From Hymenobacter daecheongensis DSM 21074 (GTDB lineage Bacteria > Bacteroidota > Bacteroidia > Cytophagales > Hymenobacteraceae): DNA of 64,000 nt. The stretch covers positions 1 through 64,000 of the forward strand of contig NZ_FQYN01000011.1 of the NCBI RefSeq assembly GCF_900141805.1. Direction: 5' to 3'. Below, piece by piece: positions 17,882 to 25,000 of this stretch. The notes beneath the pieces were generated by a model. The model made no database searches. It had not been told where the DNA came from and saw only the letters and a list, made by a program, of their open reading frames with translations. The position numbers and the translations under genes were made by a program. Within the stretch, counting starts at the first letter, position 1. Every line of letters begins with the position of its first letter.

Positions 17882-17931
17882 CAGATTGATGTGCTGCCAG
17901 CTCACGGGCGAGCTGGCAGCACATCAATCTG
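17882..17931. repeat. Perfect 22 bp inverted repeat
   Basis: 17882-17903 (starts CAGATTGATGTGCTGCC) is the exact reverse complement of 17910-17931, with a 6 base loop ACGGGC. The right arm is the coding sequence for WQHINL of the TnpA fragment, so the left arm is an inverted duplicate of the same transposase segment. Confidence 0.85.
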
Positions 17932-18036
17932 AACGGCGAGTTCGATTTCTCGGACGACGCCCTAAAAGATTCACTCCCCTTCGATTTGGAGGCCCTTTTT
18001 GCCTTCGACTGGGAGTTTCCTGCGGCCCCGCCCGTT
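17911..18036 (+). pseudogene. Tn3-family transposase fragment, C-terminal end
   Basis: The frame reads WQHINLNGEFDFS and ends LFAFDWEFPAAPPV, with the stop overlapping the right inverted repeat. WQHINL-G-Y/F is the usual ending of Tn3-family TnpA, where the gene also ends at the terminal repeat. Only about 40 residues remain of a protein normally near 1000 aa. Confidence 0.7.
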
Positions 18037-18067
18037 TAACCTTTGTACCAAACTTTTAACCAAGGCC
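18034..18067 (-). repeat. Right terminal inverted repeat of the transposon (34 bp)
   Basis: Exact reverse complement of 883-916. Followed by AACCGT at 18068-18073, the second copy of the target duplication. Confidence 0.9.
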
Positions 18068-18220
18068 AACCGTGTAGTCATCTATTGTGCCCGACACCTT
18101 GATGTGACCCCACGTACCGGGAATATCACGCGAGTTCGGGATGATAAGATGATAAGTCCAAGCTCCTTTGCCCGGCCAGTGCTGAAGCACTAACTCTTGG
18201 TCTCTCACGATGTAGCTCAT
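18068..18220 (-). pseudogene. DUF1905/YdeI-like gene, N-terminal part, cut by transposon
   Basis: From the ATG at 18220 the minus strand reads MSYIVRDQELVLQHW, then GAWTYHLIIPNSRD and HIKVSGTIDDYTV, a typical DUF1905 start. The last two codons, ACG GTT, are the target duplication, and the same codons begin the C-terminal part at 882, which continues ESRNLAP. The junction is therefore exact. Confidence 0.8.
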
Positions 18221-18363
18221 AGCTACCAAGACCCTCAGAACGGGGGAAATGTTGCCAGACAACCAGGATGGAGGATTGAGCAAAATCTTTCACTTGGCCA
18301 CGGTCCGTCAGCTCTTGGTCCAAGCCACAATGAAACCAATACCACCATGCACTAGCCTACTTG

Positions 18364-18462
18364 GGGGCAGTGGGGAAAAAAGGCTGAACAATATAAGTAA
18401 AACATGCTTTTTTAAATGTATGTTTTGCAACTGAGAGTGCGCTTATTACGTTTAATAAGTAT
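18364..18462 (+). promoter_or_regulatory. Shared plasmid promoter module, copy A
   Basis: Begins GGGGCAGTGGGGAAAAAAGG, then an AT-rich stretch with AAATGTATGTTTTGCA, and ends CGTTTAATAAGTAT 31 bases before the start codon of the 133 aa gene. The same beginning, end and spacing recur at 58663-58762 and 61191-61278. The end half recurs at 62036-62098. Confidence 0.7.
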
Positions 18463-18493
18463 AAGCAACAACGTGAAAAACGCCCTTTTAGCC

Positions 18494-18895
18494 ATGAAAA
18501 GTACCAATCTGTACCGCCCCGCCCGCCGCATCCCCGCCGCTCGTCTGGCTAAAATGCGCGCCACCCACGCCGCCAAGAAAGCCGCAACTGAGCAGGCCCG
18601 CCAGGAAGCGGCCCAACTGCGCCTGGCCACGCCCGAGTTTACCGCCGTGCCCAGCCTGAAAGCTTTACCGGGCGGGCTGCATTGGTCGGCCCAGCAGCCG
18701 GTGCCCCCGGTTGGGGTGTACGTGAGCGCCAACCAAGGCGGGAAGGTCGAAACAGTGAAGGTGTTGGGCTACTGTCACGCCGCCGGCTTTATCGGCCTCG
18801 TGACCCAGCCCTTCCACCCCGGCAGCCGACGTGCCCACAAGATGCACCCCCGCGCCCACTGCGTTTTCGGCAGCCAGCTTGCCCAGGCAGCCTAG
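18494..18895 (+). CDS. Plasmid hypothetical protein, paralogue of next gene
   Basis: 133 aa from the ATG at 18494, chosen because the shared promoter module ends 31 bases upstream. The N-terminal half is basic (Arg/Lys/Ala-rich, residues 1-45). The C-terminal half, about residues 65-125, has YVSANQGGKVETVKVLGYCH and GFIGLVTQP, which matches in layout VHIHMNGFGPAVVRAYFHADGYLGVICQP in the next protein. First gene of a module that runs to the zeta-like toxin. No known family. Confidence 0.65.
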   Translation: MKSTNLYRPARRIPAARLAKMRATHAAKKAATEQARQEAAQLRLATPEFTAVPSLKALPGGLHWSAQQPVPPVGVYVSANQGGKVETVKVLGYCHAAGFIGLVTQPFHPGSRRAHKMHPRAHCVFGSQLAQAA

Positions 18896-18949
18896 CGCCA
18901 GCAGCCGGATAGCTCCCAATCTGACTTTCTCAATAGGAAATATACCGCT

Positions 18950-19456
18950 ATGAATACCACCCCCGCGCCGAAGCAGCCCCAGATTAGCCCCTGCCAGTGG
19001 CTGAATTCCGTGACTCCTTGCCCGCAGTGGCTGGGCTATCCAACCCGCTTGAGCCTGCCCATCAACCTCGATTGGTCGGGAGATTCGGCGGTGCCTGAAA
19101 TCGGCTCCCGCGTTCATATTCACATGAACGGCTTTGGTCCAGCCGTCGTGCGGGCCTATTTCCACGCCGACGGGTACTTAGGCGTAATCTGCCAGCCGGA
19201 CGAAATGCCCGACTGGTACCAAAAGCAGGCACCCGGCGTAACGCTAGGCCATTTCTTCGGCCGCGAGTTGGAGCCACGCCGGCCCCAGTCCCCGCAGCAG
19301 CCTGCGCAACTCGTGCCCAACTGCCAGGCTGAGGAAGTCGTCACCGGCACCGCGCAGGATTGGATACCGGAGTATCCTCCCCAGGAGGAGCCGGACGACA
19401 ACCAAGACAGCGAGGAGTACCCCGAGCATCCCGGCGACGAGCAGCGCGACCAGTAG
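18950..19456 (+). CDS. Plasmid hypothetical protein, paralogue of previous gene
   Basis: 168 aa. Residues 45-90 carry the small beta-rich unit shared with the upstream protein (a GxxVHIHMN strand, then YFHADGYLGVICQP). The C-terminal 80 residues are Pro/Glu/Asp-rich and probably disordered. No family recognised. Likely in the same transcript as the upstream gene. Confidence 0.65.
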   Translation: MNTTPAPKQPQISPCQWLNSVTPCPQWLGYPTRLSLPINLDWSGDSAVPEIGSRVHIHMNGFGPAVVRAYFHADGYLGVICQPDEMPDWYQKQAPGVTLGHFFGRELEPRRPQSPQQPAQLVPNCQAEEVVTGTAQDWIPEYPPQEEPDDNQDSEEYPEHPGDEQRDQ

Positions 19457-19606
19457 GTAAGTCGCGGGGGCATCCCTTCCTTTTTCCCCAACTGCCCCTC
19501 CCCTCTTTCAGTACCTGCTGGCCGGTTGCTGCGCTCATTTTCTTGGGCACAATGCCACTACTTTACCGGCGCTTGCGTTATATTCGTGTACCCTTTGCCT
19601 CCTGCC

Positions 19607-19834
19607 ATGAACTCTCCAGTAACCAACTTTCTCGCCCAGCTGACGACGCCGGAGTTTCAGAAATCCATTGGGGAGCAGTTGCGCGCTGAGGCAGCTGCCG
19701 CGAATACCTTCCTTTCCTACCGGGACGAGCAAGGCCGCTACGTGCATGAATACCCTGCCACCGGTGAAGTGTACGAGGTTTCGCTGACCCAGCCACAGAC
19801 GCGCCGGCTACTGCTTGACGCTGTAGGAGCCTAG
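19607..19834 (+). CDS. Small partner of zeta-like toxin, candidate antitoxin
   Basis: 75 aa from the ATG at 19607. The stop TAG overlaps the GTG start of the zeta-like gene by one base, as in coupled toxin-antitoxin operons. Sequence features are a helical N-terminus (NFLAQLTTPEFQKSIGEQLRA fits a helix) and a short strand region (YRDEQGRYVHEY). It is not recognisably epsilon, so the antitoxin role is from gene order only. Confidence 0.55.
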   Translation: MNSPVTNFLAQLTTPEFQKSIGEQLRAEAAAANTFLSYRDEQGRYVHEYPATGEVYEVSLTQPQTRRLLLDAVGA

Positions 19835-20814
19835 TGAGCGAAGCGCGGCCGGTGGAGCAGCAACCAGTACTCTATGTGTTCGCCGGCCCAAACGGCGCTG
19901 GGAAAAGTACCTTGTTCAATGCAATGGCTGCTCGTAGTCCATCGGTAGAACAGGTGAATGGTGACGTCCTGAAACAGCAGAACCCCCAGCTCAGCGGCTT
20001 TGACGTGGAGGCGATGACCGCCCAGCGCATCAAAGAGCTACGTGACAGCAGGGTTTCTTTCTCGGTCGAGAGCAACTTGGCCCAGACCAACGACTACAAG
20101 CTAATTCATGGCGCAAAAGCCGCCGGTTACCGCGTTGAGTTGGTGTACGTCAGCCTGGAGTCGGTGCGCGAGTGCCAGGACCGGGTACTGAGCCGCGTAG
20201 CAAAGGGAGGGCACGACGTGCCCCCGGCCATCATCGAGCAGCGGTACCACCAGTCCCTTTCCCTGCTAAAGCAGAACTATAAGGAATTTGACCGCATCGA
20301 GCTGATAGACAATACCAGCCGACCATTTCAGCCGGGTGCGCTCATCGAAAAGGGGCTGATAGCTCCTTTGCAGTCACCGCCGCCGGAGTGGGTGAAGGGT
20401 GTCGTGACCCATGTGCAACGGATGGAGCGGCTTAACCACTTGTTAGCTCAACCGGCAGTAGACGTGCAGCAGGCAACTATCCGGGTTACGGAAGCAGCGC
20501 GGGCGCCCGGTGCCCGCGGCCAGGCCGAGGCGGTACAAGCGGCCGTTCGCATGAGCGGGGCCCAGGTTAGCGACGTGCAGCCCGCTGCAGCGTCAGAGCA
20601 GGGCCAGCGGGTTAGCTATCTGAACGTGCAGTACAGCTTGAAAAGCCCGGAGCTAGAGCGCATCAGCACTACGCTTGACGCGGTGCACCGGCAGGCGGGT
20701 AGTGAAGTGATGGAAAGCGCTAAAGACCAGCAGCGCCGCCAGGCCCCAGGCCAGGCGCGGGAGGCCGGGCAGAGCCAAGCAACTGAGCGTGGCCAGGACC
20801 AGCAGGAGCGCTGA
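19834..20814 (+). CDS. Zeta-toxin-like kinase with extra C-terminal domain
   Basis: 326 aa, GTG start. Residues 12-190 form a P-loop kinase: Walker A GPNGAGKST near residue 18, then VEQVNGDVL and FSVESNLA as in the zeta/AAA-kinase family, whose classical members phosphorylate UDP-GlcNAc and block wall synthesis. Residues 214-305 are an added domain (RAPGARGQAEAVQAAVRMSG to TLDAVHRQAGSEVMES) that occurs twice in the TOPRIM protein at 55555-58152. The tail is Gln/Arg-rich. Coupled to the 75 aa gene upstream and followed by a terminator. Confidence 0.8.
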   Translation: MSEARPVEQQPVLYVFAGPNGAGKSTLFNAMAARSPSVEQVNGDVLKQQNPQLSGFDVEAMTAQRIKELRDSRVSFSVESNLAQTNDYKLIHGAKAAGYRVELVYVSLESVRECQDRVLSRVAKGGHDVPPAIIEQRYHQSLSLLKQNYKEFDRIELIDNTSRPFQPGALIEKGLIAPLQSPPPEWVKGVVTHVQRMERLNHLLAQPAVDVQQATIRVTEAARAPGARGQAEAVQAAVRMSGAQVSDVQPAAASEQGQRVSYLNVQYSLKSPELERISTTLDAVHRQAGSEVMESAKDQQRRQAPGQAREAGQSQATERGQDQQER

Positions 20815-20850
20815 CCTCTCCCCTCCCCTACTCAAGTGCATCAACAAAAA

Positions 20851-20879
20851 GCCCCGGCTTGTCCAAGCCGGGGCTCTTC
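20851..20879 (+). terminator. Rho-independent terminator
   Basis: GCCCCGGCTT (20851-20860) pairs with AAGCCGGGGC (20865-20874), loop GTCC, followed by TCTTC. Ends the zeta-like operon. Confidence 0.8.
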
Positions 20880-20933
20880 TATGTCAGGAGGTGCGTTGCC
20901 TCAGAAAGCAGGTTTTTACTGCTGTTCCAACAA

Positions 20934-20963
20934 CAAGGGCAGTCCTGGTAGGAACTGCCCTTG
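20934..20963. other. Strong isolated hairpin
   Basis: CAAGGGCAGT (20934-20943) pairs perfectly with ACTGCCCTTG (20954-20963), and the inner TCCT/AGGA also pairs. No T tract follows on the plus strand. It lies between two converging genes and may be a second terminator or a processed RNA. Confidence 0.55.
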
Positions 20964-21047
20964 GTTGGCGCTACAGCGCCAGAAAGGAGAAGCCAGGTGC
21001 CGGCGACCAAACCGACGACTTACCCCTAACCAGTGCTGCAAATTACG

Positions 21048-21611
21048 CTATTTACTTTCCGCTGGCTTAGCCGGTAGCTTGCCCTGCTTGCGCAGCTGCG
21101 CCTCATAGTGCCGATGGGCGGCGACCAGGTACGCCTTTATGCTGACCGGACTATCCTCCCCTTTGGGCAGCAGCACCAGCGCCAGCCGAATCTCATTCCA
21201 GACGCTTTCCGGGATTTTTACCGAGCGCTCGGTTTCCATCAGTACGGCATCCGGGGCGGCCGGCTTGCGCCCACGCCGGGGCCGCGCAGCGGGTCTAGCT
21301 ATTGGAGCGGCTGCCGGCAGCGTGGGAGCCACCGTGGCCACCGACTGAACAGGCGATGCTGGCTGGCTGGTCGATGCAGCTGAAGGCTCAGGAGCCGCTA
21401 CGGGAGCCAGCGTTGGTTTGGGGGCCACCGGGGCATCGACCGGAGCCAGTGGGGCTACTGCAGGGTCGGCTATCGCCAGCGCAGCGTCAGCAGTCGTGGC
21501 ACTGGTTGATTTGACTAGCTCCCCATCCATGCCCGCCCGGGCCTGATTCCGTCGCTCAGCAGAAACGGGAATACGCTGCCGAGGCTCAATTTTCGGTTTC
21601 TCGATACCCAT
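21048..21611 (-). CDS. DUF3408-like protein, candidate ParB/TraB partner
   Basis: 187 aa. Residues 1-115 are Ala/Pro-rich and probably disordered. The conserved part is C-terminal (about 120-180), with ERSVKIPESVWNEIRLAL and SIKAYLVAAHRHYEAQL, a ribbon-helix-helix-like arrangement resembling the DUF3408 region of TraB in Bacteroides conjugative elements. It lies 3 bases after the ParA stop. Together with ParA and the octamer array it probably makes a partition cassette in which this small protein binds the array (inference). Confidence 0.6.
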   Translation of the reverse strand: MGIEKPKIEPRQRIPVSAERRNQARAGMDGELVKSTSATTADAALAIADPAVAPLAPVDAPVAPKPTLAPVAAPEPSAASTSQPASPVQSVATVAPTLPAAAPIARPAARPRRGRKPAAPDAVLMETERSVKIPESVWNEIRLALVLLPKGEDSPVSIKAYLVAAHRHYEAQLRKQGKLPAKPAESK

Positions 21612-21614
21612 TGC

Positions 21615-22391
21615 TTAGTTGATTTTAGTGGTTGACGTATTGGCCGACTCGCTGAGCTGGCTCCCGGCTTTGCGTTGGGGCAAGCCCAGGCGTTCTATCA
21701 GTTCCTCACACACGCGGCGTATTTCAGCATCCGTGTCCTTGTTGCCGCCAGCGTAGGTGCGGTAGGTAGGGTTGAGCAAGCTATAGAGCGTCGAGGCCCG
21801 GCTGTAGGCAGTGCGCAGGCCCAGGGAGGAGTTGAGGCGCGAGAGGCCCAGCCCGTCGATGTACTCATCCATGTCCTTTTCTTCGCGTCGGCCGGCGACG
21901 CGCTTGGTGGGAAGGCCGAAATATTGAAAATCCAGTTGGGCCTCCTCCGCAGACTGCTTGATAGCTTCCAGGATGCCCATAAACTCCGCCGTAGAGGCCC
22001 GGTCCAGGTAATCCGATACCAGGGGCACAATTACAGCGTCGCAGGCCGTGAGCGCGTTGAAAACATCGTCGCCATCGGCTCGGCCTGGTACGTCGATGAT
22101 GATAAGGTCGTAGTCCTGATTATCGGGATTGTCAATGAACTCGAAAATCTTATCCAGGGCTAGCGGGAATACATCGTAGGGGTACTTAGCCGCCGGGTCG
22201 GTTTTCTGAAGGTTAGCCAAATTGTGCGCGTCCAGTTGAGCACGGGTTTTGACGATGCTTTGCTGATAGTCGCAATCCAGAACGGCAATCTTTAGCCCAT
22301 ACTCAGTGGCCAGGGGAGCGGCAAGCACGAGTAGCAGGGTTGATTTACCGGAGCCGCCTTTTTGAGTGGCAAAGCTGATAATTTTGGGCAT
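21615..22391 (-). CDS. parA: ParA-family ATPase (TraA-like)
   Basis: 258 aa from the ATG at 22391; an upstream ATG at 22463 would add an unconserved leader. Deviant Walker A ATQKGGSGKSTLL begins at about residue 8, the second motif is AVLDCDYQQS and the Walker B-like motif is DLIIIDVPG. No N-terminal HTH, so this is the short type Ib kind, which does not usually bind its own operator. Drives partition of plasmid copies along the nucleoid, with a small partner (next gene) bound to the centromere. Its upstream region is the octamer array. Confidence 0.88.
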   Translation of the reverse strand: MPKIISFATQKGGSGKSTLLLVLAAPLATEYGLKIAVLDCDYQQSIVKTRAQLDAHNLANLQKTDPAAKYPYDVFPLALDKIFEFIDNPDNQDYDLIIIDVPGRADGDDVFNALTACDAVIVPLVSDYLDRASTAEFMGILEAIKQSAEEAQLDFQYFGLPTKRVAGRREEKDMDEYIDGLGLSRLNSSLGLRTAYSRASTLYSLLNPTYRTYAGGNKDTDAEIRRVCEELIERLGLPQRKAGSQLSESANTSTTKIN

Positions 22392-22471
22392 GGGTTTACT
22401 GGTTAGGGTTAATGAACTTTGCGCCGGGTGGTCAGTCTGGCGGGTTGCACAAACATACAGCAAAAGTGGGG

Positions 22472-22943
22472 AAGTAGTTATGTGGTGAAGTAGCGAGGTA
22501 GCGACGAAGCGAGGTAGTTAAGTAGCGACGTAGCGATAAATCTAAGTAGTCAAGTAGCGATGTAGTGAAGTAGCGAATTAAATATGATAGTAAAAGGTAG
22601 CGAAGTATTCAAGTGGTGAAGTAGCGAGAAAATGAGAATGTTGATACAGCATCGGTAGCGAAGTAGTCAGGTAGCGAAGTAGTGAACAAATGGCAATGAA
22701 CTAACAATGTAAGTAGCGAAGTAGCCAGGTGGTGAGGTAGTGAAAAATCAGATAGTACGTTGCAATGCCATTAGGTTTTATAGGTAGCGATGTAGTCAAG
22801 TAGCGAGGTAGCGAAGAAACTAAATGGCAGCTTGATGTCTAACTTTTACAGGTAGCGAAGTAGTTAAGTAGCGAGGTAGCGAATACTGATGCAATAGATG
22901 TAATCAGAGGACTGTTTAAAGTAGCGAAGTGGTGAAGTAGTGA
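22472..22943. repeat. Clustered octamer array, candidate centromere or iterons
   Basis: 35 octamers of the form (A/G)AGTAGCG/AAGTAGTC sit in eight blocks. Block one has eight units (22472-22535). Six blocks of four start at 22544, 22595, 22653, 22711, 22782 and 22850, and a last block of three starts at 22919. Block spacing is 51-71 bases and the sequence between blocks is unrelated and AT-rich. A block of four is 32 bp, close to three helical turns. It lies directly upstream of parA. It may be the parS site, an iteron origin, or both. Confidence 0.8.
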
Positions 22944-23241
22944 GTAAATGATTAAAGAGGGATTACAGCGTTACCAAGGGGTTTCTGGTAGAAAGGTGGA
23001 AAGCGGTTAGTAAAAGGCCAGGCAGGCTCTTCTCCCAATAGCCCAACTGGTGCAACATATCAAATAGAAGGTGGCGCATCAGAAAAGAAGGAGAGACCCA
23101 GTCCAGGCTGTGGGGTAGTAATTCTAACTCGTAGCTTAGCGGTAGTCTTAGCAATAGTGGCAGCTGGTAATTTCACGGCCGTAGACAACATCGGGCAGGC
23201 AAAGCCGTACTGATATTCGTTCACTTCTTTTTAGCAAGAAG
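22944..23241. other. Non-coding spacer between array and candidate oriT
   Basis: No supported gene. One short minus-strand open frame (22963-23154) has no ribosome site or family. A degenerate octamer pair (GTAGCTTAGCGGTAGTC) is visible near 23131. Confidence 0.4.
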
Positions 23242-23335
23242 AGTAACACAAATACAGCTCTAAAGCATTGTATTTGTGTTACTTGAATTTCAGCAAAGCT
23301 GAAATTATGTGATTATCAGACTTAATAGTCTGATA
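23242..23335. other. Three adjacent perfect inverted repeats, candidate oriT
   Basis: Repeat 1: 15 bp arms at 23242-23256 and 23269-23283 (arm contains GTAACACAAATACA). Repeat 2: AATTTCAGC / GCTGAAATT at 23286-23294 and 23298-23306. Repeat 3: TATCAGACT / AGTCTGATA at 23314-23322 and 23327-23335. They lie in an AT-rich stretch 66 bases upstream of the mobilisation genes, where relaxase targets are usually found. The nick site cannot be named from sequence alone. Confidence 0.6.
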
Positions 23336-23401
23336 TACAGTATGTATTTGCTCACAAGATATTGTTGAATCGTAGTTTTAGCCACTATTTCAGTTGTAGA
23401 A

Positions 23402-23926
23402 ATGGCCAGAGAGCAGAAGCCACAGATTCGGGTAAATGCAACCAGCCACGGGGCCGCCGCGAAAGCCGCCACCCGGCTGAAAATGAGTCTTGGTGAATAC
23501 ACCGAGGCGGCGTTGGACTACTTCACAAGCCGGCAACTCAACCCAGCGGACGATGTGGCCCGCGAGGGTCAGCTAATCATGCAGCAGGTGAAGAAGCTGG
23601 GCGACCGAGTTTTCAGCTATATGCAGGAGGAGGAGCGCAGCTTACTACTCCCCATGCTGGAAGAAATGCTGCGGTCCCGTATCACGCTGGAGCGGGTTCT
23701 ACGGATGAATGAAATCCTGGTAAACAACTTGAATGGCCAGTTGAGCCTGCTTAACGAAGGCCAGCTAGCTGCGCACCGGGAGACGCTAAAGAAGCTACGG
23801 CAGCAGAATGATGAGGCCGTAGAGCGGCAGCTAAAAGAGGCACTGACCGGTGGTCAGACCGTTGGTTCTGGAAAGAGAGTAGGGGAGGGGCAGTCGGGGA
23901 AAAAAGATACCGAACCGAGCAGCTAA
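23402..23926 (+). CDS. BtgA/BfmA-type mobilisation accessory protein
   Basis: 174 aa. The N-terminal quarter looks like a ribbon-helix-helix DNA-binding unit (PQIRVNATSHGAAAKAATRL, then MSLGEYTEAALDYF), followed by a long helical middle and a charged tail. Size, order and position before a relaxase gene fit the BtgA/BfmA family of Bacteroides mobilisation proteins, which bind oriT and recruit the relaxase. Stop and relaxase start are 6 bases apart. Confidence 0.78.
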   Translation: MAREQKPQIRVNATSHGAAAKAATRLKMSLGEYTEAALDYFTSRQLNPADDVAREGQLIMQQVKKLGDRVFSYMQEEERSLLLPMLEEMLRSRITLERVLRMNEILVNNLNGQLSLLNEGQLAAHRETLKKLRQQNDEAVERQLKEALTGGQTVGSGKRVGEGQSGKKDTEPSS

Positions 23927-23932
23927 GCCAGC

Positions 23933-24952
23933 ATGTACGTTAAGCTAATTAACCCCGCGACGCATGGTAAAGCCGCTTATAATAACAGCGGCAGCAGCGC
24001 GCAGACGCTCAATTATCTGAAGCAGGAAGCGGCTAAAGATGGGCAGACAGCAACGTTTTTCGGGGCTGACCGCGACGGGATAGAGGCGGCAGAACTGATG
24101 CAGGAAATCGACACTAACGTGAAAGGATTGCGGGCGGATGATGCCAAGTTTTACTCGTTGGTGATTAGCCCCAGCGCCGACGAGTTGGAGCATATCGGTA
24201 ACGACGAACAGAAGCTGAAAGCCTACACGCGGGCAGTGATGGAGCAGTACGCCGGCAACTTTAATCTTAAGGAAGGACGGCAGCTGCGCAGCGAGGATTT
24301 GGTCTGGGGGGCCACCATACACCAAGACAGAAGCTACCGGGGCACTGACCCCGAGGTGGCCGCCGGCCAAGCTCAGACGGGCGAGAAGAAGTCCGGCCTG
24401 CAAACTCATATTCACGTCATCGTGAGCGCCCGCGACCGGAGCCAGAAGATAAGCCTCAACCCCGCCGGCCGCCGGCAGCGGTTCGACTTAATCAACTGGC
24501 AGACCCAGGCGGGCAAGCAGTTCGAGAAGCAGTTTACCTACACCGCGCAGGAGCATGAAAAGGTGAAGGTCAAGCCGCGTGATGCCAGCCGCGATGCCAG
24601 CCGCGCCGCCAAGATTGGAGAGCGGGTAGGGGTACTGAACAAGCAGGTGCCAAAGGCGCAGCAGCTTGACCCAGCGCGGGTACAGAAGATAGCCCAGGGC
24701 CGCGAATACGATAAGACCTTTTACCGTTCACTGGCCACCGTCGAACGCCGGGCGAAGGTGGGTGAGCCCATTGATAACGCGTACCACCTGTTGACCACCG
24801 GCCGGGAGCAGCCCCAGCAGCAGCAAGCAGCTACCAGTGCCCTCCGCGCCTTGCAACAGGCAGTCCGTTCCGGCCGGGGCCGCGACGAGCAGACCGAGAG
24901 CATCGGCGAGAAGCGAGGCCGCACGTCCGGGGAGCTTGATATTGAAATGTAG
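23933..24952 (+). CDS. BtgB/DUF5712-type relaxase
   Basis: 339 aa. The N-terminus MYVKLINPATHGK and the HUH-type motif in LQTHIHVIVSARD (His at about residues 158 and 160) are typical of the DUF5712 relaxase family, and SLNPAGRRQRFDL follows. Expected to nick oriT and pilot the strand through the secretion channel. The catalytic Tyr cannot be picked with certainty. The tail from residue 210 is basic. Between its accessory protein and the coupling protein, all on the plus strand. Confidence 0.8.
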   Translation: MYVKLINPATHGKAAYNNSGSSAQTLNYLKQEAAKDGQTATFFGADRDGIEAAELMQEIDTNVKGLRADDAKFYSLVISPSADELEHIGNDEQKLKAYTRAVMEQYAGNFNLKEGRQLRSEDLVWGATIHQDRSYRGTDPEVAAGQAQTGEKKSGLQTHIHVIVSARDRSQKISLNPAGRRQRFDLINWQTQAGKQFEKQFTYTAQEHEKVKVKPRDASRDASRAAKIGERVGVLNKQVPKAQQLDPARVQKIAQGREYDKTFYRSLATVERRAKVGEPIDNAYHLLTTGREQPQQQQAATSALRALQQAVRSGRGRDEQTESIGEKRGRTSGELDIEM

Positions 24953-25000
24953 CGCCACCACCCAAAACGCTTATTCTTTCCAATAACCATCTACACAGTT

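Larger units (their letters stand above)
883..18067. mobile_element. 17.2 kb Tn3-family-like transposon with cargo, own transposase decayed
   Basis: The borders are two perfect 34 bp inverted repeats (883-916 and 18034-18067) beginning GGCCTTGGTTAAAAG. They are flanked by the 6 bp direct duplication AACCGT, and the insertion splits a DUF1905 gene whose halves can be rejoined in frame. The right repeat overlaps the stop codon of a fragment ending like Tn3-family TnpA, and a serine resolvase pseudogene lies just inside it. No intact transposase is present, so the element is now stationary unless helped in trans. Cargo runs as a plus-strand block (1120-7997) and a long minus-strand block (17404 down to 8100). 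Tn3-family elements usually duplicate 5 bp and have repeats of about 38 bp, so the fit is good but not exact. Confidence 0.85.

Noticed and set aside
17882..17931. Palindrome as an integron attC or attachment site
   Set aside because: Right arm is transposase coding sequence and no integrase or cassette structure is near.
22472..22943. Octamer array as a CRISPR array
   Set aside because: Unit is 8 bp, blocks are tandem and the sequence between blocks is short and AT-rich. There are no cas genes and no long repeat-spacer period.
22963..23154. 63 aa open frame between array and mob genes
   Set aside because: No ribosome site, no family, overlaps repeat-rich non-coding DNA.
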